A model generated the notes under the pieces. The model was not told the DNA's origin. It saw nothing but the letters and a program-made list of their open reading frames with translations, and searched no databases. From Rhodococcus sp. NBC_00297 (lineage in GTDB: Bacteria > Actinomycetota > Actinomycetes > Mycobacteriales > Mycobacteriaceae), in assembly GCF_036173065.1 (NCBI RefSeq), contig NZ_CP108041.1, positions 682,001 to 746,000 on the forward strand: a DNA stretch of 64,000 nucleotides, written 5' to 3'. Below, one piece after another: positions 38,461 to 45,994 of this stretch. Each line of letters begins with the position of its first letter. Position 1 is the first letter of the stretch. A program made the position numbers and the translations under genes.

Positions 38461-38745
38461 ATGGCCGACTTGCTGAACGACACGGAGATCGACGACGCAC
38501 TCACCCGCCTGAGCGACTGGCAGCGAGACGGGGACACCCTGGTCCGCACCGTCGAGTCGGCGAGCTTCCTCGAGGCGATCGACCTCGTCCGGCGCGTCGC
38601 GGAGGAGGCAGAATCGGCGGACCATCATCCGGACATCGACGTCCGATGGCGGTCGGTGACCTACCGGCTGTCGACGCACTCCGCGGGTGGACTCACCGGG
38701 AAGGACGTCCTGCTCGCGGCCGCGATCGACCGCCTGGCGAGGTGA
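38461..38745 (+). CDS. 4a-hydroxytetrahydrobiopterin dehydratase (PCD/DCoH)
   Basis: A 94-residue pterin-4a-carbinolamine dehydratase with the typical core EEAESADHHPDIDVRWRSVTYRLSTHSAGGLT, including the conserved HHP. It recycles pterin cofactor after aromatic hydroxylation. M. tuberculosis has the same gene (Rv1159A) between mutT2 and pimE. Its start is 6 bp from the divergent mutT2 start and its last 53 bp overlap the end of pimE on the other strand, so both its promoter and its 3' end must lie within neighbouring genes. Confidence 0.92.
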   Translation: MADLLNDTEIDDALTRLSDWQRDGDTLVRTVESASFLEAIDLVRRVAEEAESADHHPDIDVRWRSVTYRLSTHSAGGLTGKDVLLAAAIDRLAR

Positions 38746-39922
38746 CGCGGCGGCCCACCACCGCGATCCAGACGAACAGTGCCAGGGTGCCGACGGCGTA
38801 GACCGATCCCGCCAGAGCGAGTGGCCACGGGCGCGAGATGTCCCAGATGGACGGTTGTTCGAAGCTGAGGATCCACGGCACGCCGATCAGGGTGACCACG
38901 AGCCAGTACCCCGCGAGCACGCGCGCTCCCGGCGCGCCCGACAACGGACCGTGCATCAGCCAGATCGACATGGGCACCACCCAGACCCAGTGGTGGGACC
39001 AGGAGATCGGCGAGATCATCAGGCCCACGAACGAGACGACGACGAGCGTCCCCAGGCGATCGTCGCGTGCCAGCGTCCGCCAGGCCAGGAATGCCGCGGC
39101 CAGCACCACGGCCGCCGCGACCAGCCACACCGGCCCCTGACCGACGTCCTGCCCGGCCACGCGTGACAGCGCTCCGCGCAGGGACTGGTTCCACACCGAG
39201 CCGACGGGACCGATCCGGTCCGCGTCGCCCAGCAGGGTGGTGAAGTACGTCGTCGCGGCGGACCCCACGAGCAGGAAGCTGATCGCGACCGTCGCCGCGA
39301 ACGCGACGGCGGAGAACGCGGCGGCCGCCCACCGACGCTGCGCCAGGAAGTAGAGGCCGGTGATGGCGGGGGTGAGCTTGACGCCTGCCGCGACGCCGAC
39401 CAGGGCACCCGACAGCCACCAGCGGGCGCTGCGGGCCGCGAGCATCGCCAGCAGAACCAGGAACACGTTGACCTGGCCGTAGTCCAGGGTGGTGCGCATC
39501 GACTCGGTCCACAGGCCCACCGTCGTCCAGAGCAACGCCGCCCGGTGTCCGGACCAGAGGCCCGACCCGACCATGCCCTGTGCGAGCCGGACCACCGCGT
39601 ACAGCGCGGCGATCGTGGCGATCATCCAGGCAGCGCCCACCACCGGGAACGGCAGGAAATGCAGCGGATAGAACACGAGCGCGGCGAACGGTGGGTACGT
39701 GAAGGGCAGGGGGAAGTCGGGAGTCTCCTCCGAGTAGGTGAAGTCGTAGAGGTCGCCGCTGAACAGGCGGGCCGAACCGTCGACGTACACGTGGAGATCG
39801 ACCCAGTTGCTGCCGTTGGGGGTGGCGACGGTCCACACCACACGCAGGATCAGCGAGATCACGAACAGGGCCGGTGCTGCTGCCAGCAACGTGCGCCCGG
39901 CCGATCGCCGTACTTCACTCAC
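38693..39922 (-). CDS. pimE: polyprenol-phosphate-mannose-dependent mannosyltransferase PimE
   Basis: A 409-residue GT87 integral membrane mannosyltransferase with about ten helices. The first loop carries the acidic NWVDLHVYVDG segment (D42, D48) where the catalytic aspartate of this class is expected. In mycobacteria PimE (Rv1159) adds the alpha-1,2-linked mannose that commits PIM4 to polar PIM6. Its end overlaps the dehydratase gene by 53 bp. The LpqW-like lipoprotein encoded nearby acts in the same pathway. Confidence 0.9.
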   Translation of the reverse strand: MSEVRRSAGRTLLAAAPALFVISLILRVVWTVATPNGSNWVDLHVYVDGSARLFSGDLYDFTYSEETPDFPLPFTYPPFAALVFYPLHFLPFPVVGAAWMIATIAALYAVVRLAQGMVGSGLWSGHRAALLWTTVGLWTESMRTTLDYGQVNVFLVLLAMLAARSARWWLSGALVGVAAGVKLTPAITGLYFLAQRRWAAAAFSAVAFAATVAISFLLVGSAATTYFTTLLGDADRIGPVGSVWNQSLRGALSRVAGQDVGQGPVWLVAAAVVLAAAFLAWRTLARDDRLGTLVVVSFVGLMISPISWSHHWVWVVPMSIWLMHGPLSGAPGARVLAGYWLVVTLIGVPWILSFEQPSIWDISRPWPLALAGSVYAVGTLALFVWIAVVGRRVTSPGGRSRPRAGRPSR

Positions 39923-40272
39923 GAGTGTTCTTCCGATCGACGGGGGTCGAAGCCAGAGCGCAGCCTATCCGCACCGTGCGACGTGACTCTTCTGCACCAC
40001 GGGGCCGCCGCGTTGTCACGCGACACGGCTCACAGCAGTAACGATCGCATCACTGTTCACTCTGACAACACCAGACGCTCTATTAACAGACTACCGTTCG
40101 AATCGGAGCGAGCGACACGGGTCGATCGACCGGTGAGCTGCTGTACAACCGTCACTCCGTGTACATAGAGTGACCCCGCGCCCGACTGCCTCGCACGGCG
40201 GTGACGGGCAGATAGTGCATCGTGGGTCGCCTCGGAACGGTTCGAGGCGGCCGGAGAAGAAACGGGGACATC
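39923..40272. promoter_or_regulatory. 350-bp intergenic region upstream of the secreted Rv1157c-like gene
   Basis: No ORF is convincing here. The middle part (about 40020-40110) is clearly richer in A and T than its surroundings, consistent with promoters for both pimE and the secreted protein. Symmetric sites include a 12-bp palindrome GGTCGATCGACC (40120-40131), two copies of TGTACA (40142-40147 and 40160-40165), and an inverted repeat GTCACTC-N10-GAGTGAC (40151-40174). Confidence 0.5.
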
Positions 40273-41040
40273 ATGCGGGACATCGGGACAACGGGAACGC
40301 GCGCCGCAGCGCGACGTGTTCTGAGCGGAGTGGCCGTCGCCGCCGCCTGCGCCTTCGTCGCACCCGCTGCGGCAGGCGCAGCACCCGCCCCCGTCCTGCC
40401 GCTGCCCGCCGAGGTTCCGGTGGTGCCGGGCTACGAGGCACTGGCCGCCCTGGCCCCCACCCTGCTCGACGCCGCGGAGCGCGACGCAGCGTCGCCGCAG
40501 AGCGATCTGCTGGTGCGCGCGAAGGCGCTGCTGGCCACGGCCCCGCTGTCGGACCAGGCGAAGCGCATCCTCACCAGCATCATCACGTTCCTCGACGGCA
40601 GCGGTGGTGGCGGCCCCGAGATCCCCCAGAACGGCCCGGTCATCTCGCAGTTCTTCTACCCCACCGTCGGCAAGGGCTGCATCTCGGCCACGGCCGACTC
40701 CGTCGCGAGCGCGCTCGCGGTACCCGGCCCGGCACAGTTGCCGCCTCCCGGACCCGCAGCCGGTCAGGCCGGCTTCGTCTTCACGGCACTCGGCACCGCA
40801 CCGCTCGCCGACGTGCAGGCAGCGCCGCTGACGGCGAACTGGGTCAACGTCGACACGGGTCGCACCGGAGCGACCGTGCTCACGGGTGCCGCGGGGATCA
40901 ACCCCGACGGCCCGGCCACGCTCTCGGCACTCGCGGACACCGGGACCGGTCGCGTCCTGGCCGCCGTCTCCGGGTCGATCAGCACCGAGGCCGGCATCAC
41001 GTGCAGCTTCCTGCCGACCATCGGTGCCTTCGTCGTCTGA
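40273..41040 (+). CDS. secreted Ala/Pro-rich conserved protein (Rv1157c-like)
   Basis: A 255-residue protein with a Sec signal peptide (hydrophobic core about residues 18-33, cleavage probably after AGAA near 37). The mature part includes PVVPGYEALAALAPTLLDAA, a Gly run at a linker, and FFYPTVGKGCISATAD, with one cysteine there and a second in the C-terminal TCSFLPTIG, possibly a disulphide. It resembles the M. tuberculosis secreted protein Rv1157c, which also neighbours pimE. Function is unknown. The ATG has a GGAGAAGAAACGGGG stretch upstream; an earlier ATG or GTG at 40222 is less likely. Confidence 0.82.
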   Translation: MRDIGTTGTRAAARRVLSGVAVAAACAFVAPAAAGAAPAPVLPLPAEVPVVPGYEALAALAPTLLDAAERDAASPQSDLLVRAKALLATAPLSDQAKRILTSIITFLDGSGGGGPEIPQNGPVISQFFYPTVGKGCISATADSVASALAVPGPAQLPPPGPAAGQAGFVFTALGTAPLADVQAAPLTANWVNVDTGRTGATVLTGAAGINPDGPATLSALADTGTGRVLAAVSGSISTEAGITCSFLPTIGAFVV

Positions 41041-41061
41041 CGATCGGGACGAGAACGGTGT

Positions 41062-41136
41062 TCAGGAACCGAACGCGGTCGAGATCTGGGTGTAGATCGC
41101 TCCGGCGATCGCGTACAGGTAGTCGATGAACTCCAT
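41062..41136 (-). CDS. 24-residue hydrophobic peptide ORF
   Basis: A 24-codon ORF starting MEFIDYLYAIAGAIY and ending STAFGS, with a strong ribosome site (GGAGAGG, 8 nt before the ATG). The peptide is a single hydrophobic, aromatic helix with no signal peptide. It follows the DUF1906 gene by 62 bp and its stop is 21 bp from the end of the convergent Rv1157c-like gene. CACACCT occurs twice in the leader. It is too short for homology to be judged by eye; the strong ribosome site is the main evidence. Confidence 0.5.
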   Translation of the reverse strand: MEFIDYLYAIAGAIYTQISTAFGS

Positions 41137-41198
41137 GATGGTGCCTCTCCGTAGGTGTGACTGCTGTGACAGGTGTGTCGTGCGAGGTCGCCGCCGCG

Positions 41199-41936
41199 TT
41201 ACGCGGACAGGCTCCACTGCCCGTAGTCCTCGCGCAGCACGGTGTTGACGTCCACACCCACTCCGTCGATCGCTCGCTTGTCGATCTCGATCTGATGCAG
41301 GTGGGCAGCCGGGTTCACGTAGCCCTTCGGCGTCCCCCAGTTGTGCTGCCAGTACCAGGCACCGAGTCCCGCTGCCGCCGCGAGGTCGATGGTCGGCGAG
41401 TTGGCGTACACGCCCGTGTTCTCGGCCCCGACCACCGACTGCCAGCCGAGCAGGTACGGCGCGATCATCGCGGCGAACTCGACCGCGGTCGGGTTGTCGT
41501 CGATCGACGCGTAGATGGGTCGGTCCGCCGGTCCGCCTGCCTCCGTGTGCAATTCGAGGCCGCGCGTCGCGTGCTTCACGCCGGCGGCGAATCCGCCACG
41601 CCAGTCGGCCGTCGCCCCCTTGCCGAACTGGTAGCACGACACCACCTGGAGACCGGCCGCGGTGAGCTCGTCCGCCTCGGCGGCGGTCATCGGCTTGCCC
41701 GTCATCCAGGCGGCACCGGGTCGACGGTCCGAGACGTAGCGGATGGCGCCCAGATGGCCGGCGGCGGCGATGGCAGAGGCAGACGGCACTCCCCCGGCGT
41801 AGTCGATGATCGTGCCCAACGCTGCGGGTGCTGCGGGCGCGGCAGAGGCGACGCCGCGAGCGGCGACACCGGTGACCCCGACCGCGACGGAACCGGCGGC
41901 GGCATAGCGGAACAATTGACGACGCGACACGTGCAC
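41199..41936 (-). CDS. Tat-exported DUF1906 glycoside hydrolase-like protein
   Basis: A 245-residue protein with a twin-arginine signal (SRRQLF at residues 4-9, then a hydrophobic stretch and cleavage near residue 33). The mature domain is DUF1906, a TIM-barrel related to GH25-type muramidases: LGTIIDYAGGVPSA at the start, YASIDDN and a final YWQHNWG region. It may cleave peptidoglycan or another wall glycan, but this is unproven for the family. The GTG at 41936 has GAGAGG upstream. Confidence 0.88.
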   Translation of the reverse strand: MHVSRRQLFRYAAAGSVAVGVTGVAARGVASAAPAAPAALGTIIDYAGGVPSASAIAAAGHLGAIRYVSDRRPGAAWMTGKPMTAAEADELTAAGLQVVSCYQFGKGATADWRGGFAAGVKHATRGLELHTEAGGPADRPIYASIDDNPTAVEFAAMIAPYLLGWQSVVGAENTGVYANSPTIDLAAAAGLGAWYWQHNWGTPKGYVNPAAHLHQIEIDKRAIDGVGVDVNTVLREDYGQWSLSA

Positions 41937-42076
41937 TGGGGTCTACCTCTCGATTCGCCCGGCGCGCCTTCCTCGACATGACGGCCCGGGCTGGTAACTT
42001 CTCACGATTTCCGGCGCTATTGCACCACAGACCTCAGGGACCCCGCTAGTCCCGTGAGTCCCCTCGTCCCCAGCGA
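41937..42076. promoter_or_regulatory. intergenic region before the DUF1906 gene
   Basis: These 140 bp contain no ORF. A short inverted repeat GGGAC-N7-GTCCC near 42037-42053 lies past the end of the M50 protease gene and may terminate it. The remaining sequence, including the TTCTCACGATTTCC stretch on the plus strand, should carry the DUF1906 promoter; I could not assign boxes. Confidence 0.35.
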
Positions 42077-42850
42077 TCAGTACCACTGCGTCCAGAACCG
42101 CGTGAGCACGCCGCCGCTCTGGGCCCACCCCGCGGGGACGCCGGACAGCTCGTACAGGGAGTACACCGCGTCGAAGAAGACGCGGTTGACCTGCGGCACG
42201 AACAGCAGGGCCACCACGATGAGAACCCCGTAGGGCCCGATCTGCGCGAACGACCGCCGCGCCCCGGGCGACAGATACGGCTCGATCGCGCCGAACCCGT
42301 CCAGGCCGGGCATCGGGATCAGGTTGAGGACCACCGCGACCACCTGAAGGAACGCCAGGAAACTCGTGCCGAACCAGAATGCCGCGTGCTCGCTGCCCGG
42401 TGCCCACACCGCGACGACCGTCAGAAGGATCACCGCGAGAACAAGATTGGCGAACGGGCCGGCCAGGGACACCGTCGTCCGCTGCCGCCTGGTCATACCG
42501 CTGGTGTTCAGCCACACGGCGCCGCCCGGCAGACCGATCCCGCCCAGCGCGACGAAGATCAGCGGCAGCACGATCGACAGTCCGGGCACCGTGTACTTCA
42601 GGGGGTTCAGCGTGAGATAGCCGCGCGCGGCGGTGTCGTGATCACCGAAGCGCCAGGCCGTCACCGCGTGGGCGAACTCGTGGAGACACAGGGACACCAC
42701 CCATCCACCGATGACGAGGACGAAGACACCGGCGTACGACAGGACGTCGCCCGGCCTGGTCGAGTTCCAGGCCAGAACACCGCCGATCACGGCGACGGCG
42801 ACGACCGCGAGGAAGACGGGGCTGGGTCGTACCGACGTGGACAGTGCCAT
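42077..42850 (-). CDS. site-2-type M50 zinc metalloprotease
   Basis: A 257-residue integral membrane protease of family M50. The zinc motif HEFAH is at residues 57-61, with a second-ligand motif NLIPMPGLDG in a later helix. About six membrane helices are visible. Family members cut substrates inside the membrane, such as anti-sigma factors; no PDZ domain is present, placing it with the small peptidase M50 group of unknown substrate. It is 18 bp downstream of the acyltransferase-like gene. Confidence 0.9.
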   Translation of the reverse strand: MALSTSVRPSPVFLAVVAVAVIGGVLAWNSTRPGDVLSYAGVFVLVIGGWVVSLCLHEFAHAVTAWRFGDHDTAARGYLTLNPLKYTVPGLSIVLPLIFVALGGIGLPGGAVWLNTSGMTRRQRTTVSLAGPFANLVLAVILLTVVAVWAPGSEHAAFWFGTSFLAFLQVVAVVLNLIPMPGLDGFGAIEPYLSPGARRSFAQIGPYGVLIVVALLFVPQVNRVFFDAVYSLYELSGVPAGWAQSGGVLTRFWTQWY

Positions 42851-42868
42851 GTCAGCAGCGTAGGCGGG

Positions 42869-44203
42869 TCACCTGAGCGCTTCCCGCACTCGATCGACGG
42901 CCTCCCGCAGGCAGTCGGTGTACGCGTCGGCGTCCATGACGTCGTCGCTCGTCACGATCGAGAGCGTCACCACGTCGCCGATGCCGTGCACTCCGTGCGT
43001 GACGCCGACCGTCGGCGAGAGGGCCGGGAACCCGGCGCTCAGCACGACGGGCCGACCGCTCAGCGTGAGGTCGGCGACGCCTCGATTCACACTGGAGACC
43101 ACCGTGTGACCCGCCACCGTCGTCGGCGCCACCGACAGGTGGGCGCGGTCGACGTCGCGCCGGACGATCACCGCGGGAACGGTCTCCGTCGCACGATCGC
43201 CGACCCCGAACGCGGGGTGTTCCAGCCGTCTTCGCCGATCTCGCAGGGAGTCGTCGATCGCCCGCGCCCGCGCGCGGAGATCCTGCACGGACGGGTGCAG
43301 ATCCACCCCCGCGTTGTGAAAAGCATTGGCAGCAGCGGTGGTTCGACTCTCCCCCGGTATGGCGATCATGACCTCGGCCCCGAGGTCGTCCGGAACCGGC
43401 TCGCCCAGGGACGCGAGATGCCGACTCATCGCGTCCGACACCACGACGAGCGCGGCCACGGTGACACTGACGGTGTCGGTGCGGAGGTCCGACGCCGGGC
43501 ACACCACGCACCGGATGCGGGTGGTTCCGCCTGCCGGGCGGGACAGCAGCGTCGGCGCTCGGGGAAGCGGCGGGCCGGGGATGACGCCGGCCGCCGTGTC
43601 GGCCGTTCGCCGACGATCGGCCACCACCGCCTCACGTGCCCGACGCACCATGCCGATCACCCGCGCGGGAAGCTCGACGGCACCACGCGCGACCGCGAGG
43701 GGCGCCGGCACCACCACCGTGCGCACCGCCGCTGACGGCTCGTCCGACAGCAACGCGCGAGCCAGCGCCGACACCCGCCCGCCGTCCCCGAGAGCGTGCG
43801 CGATCTGCAGGACGAGCACCGTCGCCGACCCCGTCGTGCCGGGCACCCCGTCGACGCACGGGTACAGATGCACGCGCCACGGCTCGCGGCGCGGCTCGAC
43901 CTGATCCCCGAAGGTCTCCGCCACCCGGTCGAGGCAGTCCTGCCACGTCCCGCCGGCGTGGACGCGGACCCGGTCGCGGGTCACCCCCGTGGGCACCCAG
44001 TAGGGGTAGTCGGCCGTCCACCGCGTCTCGCGAAGACGTACCGACAGCCCGTCCACCACACGCGCCCGACGCACGAGTGCCGTGGCGACGGCGTCCGGGT
44101 CGTCGAGCACACCGTCGAACGCGTAGACCAGGAACTGGTCGCTCGGCAGGCGCCGCGACAGCCAGTACATGCGGGCGTCGGTGGCCGTGAGTCGACCGGT
44201 CAC
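42869..44203 (-). CDS. WS/DGAT- or condensation-like acyltransferase family protein
   Basis: A 444-residue protein with the overall layout of wax ester synthase/diacylglycerol acyltransferases: MTGRLTATDARMYWLSRR at the start, a central active-site-like QIAHALGDGGRV, and a C-terminal VSSVNRGVADLTLSGRPV. The usual HHxxxDG motif is present only as AHALGDG, keeping the second histidine, Asp and Gly but not the first histidine. It may acylate a lipid alcohol, or act as a non-standard condensation-like protein. It is 1 bp from the SRPBCC gene. Confidence 0.75.
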   Translation of the reverse strand: MTGRLTATDARMYWLSRRLPSDQFLVYAFDGVLDDPDAVATALVRRARVVDGLSVRLRETRWTADYPYWVPTGVTRDRVRVHAGGTWQDCLDRVAETFGDQVEPRREPWRVHLYPCVDGVPGTTGSATVLVLQIAHALGDGGRVSALARALLSDEPSAAVRTVVVPAPLAVARGAVELPARVIGMVRRAREAVVADRRRTADTAAGVIPGPPLPRAPTLLSRPAGGTTRIRCVVCPASDLRTDTVSVTVAALVVVSDAMSRHLASLGEPVPDDLGAEVMIAIPGESRTTAAANAFHNAGVDLHPSVQDLRARARAIDDSLRDRRRRLEHPAFGVGDRATETVPAVIVRRDVDRAHLSVAPTTVAGHTVVSSVNRGVADLTLSGRPVVLSAGFPALSPTVGVTHGVHGIGDVVTLSIVTSDDVMDADAYTDCLREAVDRVREALR

Positions 44204-44204
44204 G

Positions 44205-44684
44205 TCAACGGTCCTGCTGCTCCGCCTGCAACTTCAGCGCGGCGAGTCCCTTCTCGAAGTCCCTGCCGATGAACCTGTCCATCGGCACGATCCTGCCGAC
44301 GAGACGCGCGACGAGGTTCTGCTGTCCCGTCATTCGCCACGTCACCTCGGTGCCGCTTCCTGCCGGCGACAGCAGGAAGACAGTCACGTTCGTGGCCTCG
44401 AACGGTTTCGTGAACAGCAGATCGAGCACGACACGATCGTCCGTCGAATCCACGATGGTCATCGACCCGGCACCGGCCTTGCGATTACCCGACCAGGCGT
44501 AGGACGCCCCGACCCCGGACTCCGAGCCGCTGTAGGTGCGGGACAGATCGGGGTCGCTGCCCTCCCACGGCGACCAGGACGTCCACCGGTGCAGATCGTC
44601 GAGGAAACCGTGCACGGTCGACGCCGGAGCGTCGACGAGGACGGAACGTTCGATCACGAACTCGTGGACCCTGTCGGTGGTCAT
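44205..44684 (-). CDS. SRPBCC-family polyketide-cyclase-like protein
   Basis: A 159-residue START-like domain protein: VIERSVLVDAPASTVHGFLDDLHRWTSWSPWEG is the family's first strand and helix region, and EKGLAALKLQAEQ is the long C-terminal helix. It binds a hydrophobic ligand by family knowledge. The ATG at 44684 is chosen because the protein begins there with the standard fold; longer readings cross the VOC gene. In M. tuberculosis some SRPBCC proteins act as toxins with MT0933-type partners; such a partner occurs at 50489, 5.8 kb away. Confidence 0.87.
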   Translation of the reverse strand: MTTDRVHEFVIERSVLVDAPASTVHGFLDDLHRWTSWSPWEGSDPDLSRTYSGSESGVGASYAWSGNRKAGAGSMTIVDSTDDRVVLDLLFTKPFEATNVTVFLLSPAGSGTEVTWRMTGQQNLVARLVGRIVPMDRFIGRDFEKGLAALKLQAEQQDR

Positions 44685-44707
44685 GGGGTGATGGTAGGGC
44701 GCAGCAG

Positions 44708-45073
44708 TCAGTCGCGCCTGCACAGGCAGAAGAGGTGACCGACGGGATCCTGCAACACGCGGAAACCCGGGTGTTCGCCGTCGTCGTCCAGCACGCGGGC
44801 ACCCTGCTCCACAGCGAAGGCCTGCGCCGCCTCCATGTCGTCGACCACGAGATCGAGGTGGATGCGGATGCCCTCCCGAGGCCAGTACAGCGGGACGAAG
44901 TCGGGCGCCTTCTGGAAGGCCAGACGCGAGCCGCCGGTGCCCTCGATCACGGTCCAGTCGGGATCGTCCTGCACCACCTTCCACCCCAGCAGAGCGGTGT
45001 AGAAACGCCCGAGCGCCACCGGATCGGGACAGTCGAGAACCGTGTAGTCCATGTCGATCGTGGGTCGTGTCAT
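44708..45073 (-). CDS. VOC (glyoxalase/bleomycin resistance-like) protein
   Basis: A 121-residue VOC-fold protein made of two beta-alpha-beta modules: MDYTVLDCPDPVALGRFYTALLGWKV and IHLDLVVDDMEAAQAFAVEQGARV, ending QDPVGHLFCLC. Metal ligands of the glyoxalase type are incomplete, so the activity is unknown. It lies 23 bp upstream of the SRPBCC gene and 9 bp downstream of the methyltransferase gene, within a minus-strand cluster. Two other VOC genes are in this window (51840 and 53764). Confidence 0.88.
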   Translation of the reverse strand: MTRPTIDMDYTVLDCPDPVALGRFYTALLGWKVVQDDPDWTVIEGTGGSRLAFQKAPDFVPLYWPREGIRIHLDLVVDDMEAAQAFAVEQGARVLDDDGEHPGFRVLQDPVGHLFCLCRRD

Positions 45074-45082
45074 GTCCGAATT

Positions 45083-45697
45083 CTAGCCAGGCGTGCCGAT
45101 GCCCGAGAGACTTCCCGCTTGTCGGTACCCGGTCAGGACAACCCATTCCGCACCCTCGCGCCACGGTGCCACCGACCAGGTGGAGAAGCGCTGCACGGCC
45201 GTGAAGCCGGCGTCCCGGACGTCTCGTTCGGCCCGGTCGGCGGTGTACTCGCGGTCCGTCGCGAACCCCAGGATCACCACCCCGCCCGGGACCACCGCGT
45301 CGTACCAGCGCCGGAGCACCGTCGACTCGGTGCCCGGGGCGAGGAAGACCATGACGTTGCCGGCGGCCACGATCGCGTCGAACGACTGCGGCTCCAGATC
45401 CATGGTCGCCAGGTCGCCCTCCACCACCGTGATGCCGTGCTGTCGACGCGCCTCCTCGACCAGGACCGAGTCGAGATCCACGGCGGTCACCGTGTGTCCG
45501 CGCCGCGCGAGTTCCGCGCCCAGTCGTCCGGTTCCGCATCCTGCGTCGAGGACACGCGCGGCTCGGGGCAGCACGGCGTCGACGAAGCGGGCCTCCCCGT
45601 GCATGTCCGCGCCCGACGCCTCCAGTTCCCGGAAGCGGGCGACGTAGGCGTGCGAGTCCTCGGCGCTGCGCTCGGCCGACCACCGGGTAGCGGTCAC
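45083..45697 (-). CDS. class I SAM-dependent methyltransferase
   Basis: A 204-residue methyltransferase with motif I VLDAGCGTGRLG, motif II VTAVDLD, and FDAIVAAGNVMVFL as the post-II segment. The N-terminus has RWSAERSAEDSHAYVARFRELEASG, seen in small-molecule methyltransferases of the UbiE/TehB type. The substrate is unknown. The GTG at 45697 overlaps the stop of the upstream 96-residue ORF by 4 bp. Confidence 0.87.
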   Translation of the reverse strand: MTATRWSAERSAEDSHAYVARFRELEASGADMHGEARFVDAVLPRAARVLDAGCGTGRLGAELARRGHTVTAVDLDSVLVEEARRQHGITVVEGDLATMDLEPQSFDAIVAAGNVMVFLAPGTESTVLRRWYDAVVPGGVVILGFATDREYTADRAERDVRDAGFTAVQRFSTWSVAPWREGAEWVVLTGYRQAGSLSGIGTPG

Positions 45698-45984
45698 CGG
45701 TCGAGGTAGAAGCGCGCGGTCTCGGTCGCCACGTCGGACACCGCGGACGCCAGCCCGGGCTCGAGATCCAGGGCATCGGCGAGTTCGCTGCCGCGCAGCC
45801 CCTGCGAGCGCAGCAGGTCCCAGGCCTTCTCCACCAGCCGTACCGACGTCGCGTGATCGAGTTCCGGCCGGTTCGATCGCAGGGCCGTCGCCGCCCAGTC
45901 CGCGTCGAACGTGCCGTTGGGCGGACCGAACACCCGCTCCCCCGTGGAGTAGGGCTTCGGGTCGGTGCCACCGGCGTGTGTCAT
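45694..45984 (-). CDS. hypothetical helical protein
   Basis: A 96-residue protein that I do not recognise. It begins MTHAGGTDPKPYSTGERVFG and continues as short helices (LRSNRPELDHATSVRLVEKAWDLLRSQG). No cysteine, signal or membrane segment is present. The ATG at 45984 is the only plausible start after the preceding gene's stop at 45995. It is coupled to the methyltransferase by a 4-bp overlap and may assist it. Confidence 0.65.
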   Translation of the reverse strand: MTHAGGTDPKPYSTGERVFGPPNGTFDADWAATALRSNRPELDHATSVRLVEKAWDLLRSQGLRGSELADALDLEPGLASAVSDVATETARFYLDR

Positions 45985-45994
45985 GCCCGTGACG

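Noticed and set aside
40222..41040. Reading the secreted protein as an MspA-type porin
   Set aside because: Its sequence lacks MspA features and instead resembles Rv1157c; I therefore describe it as a secreted protein of unknown function.
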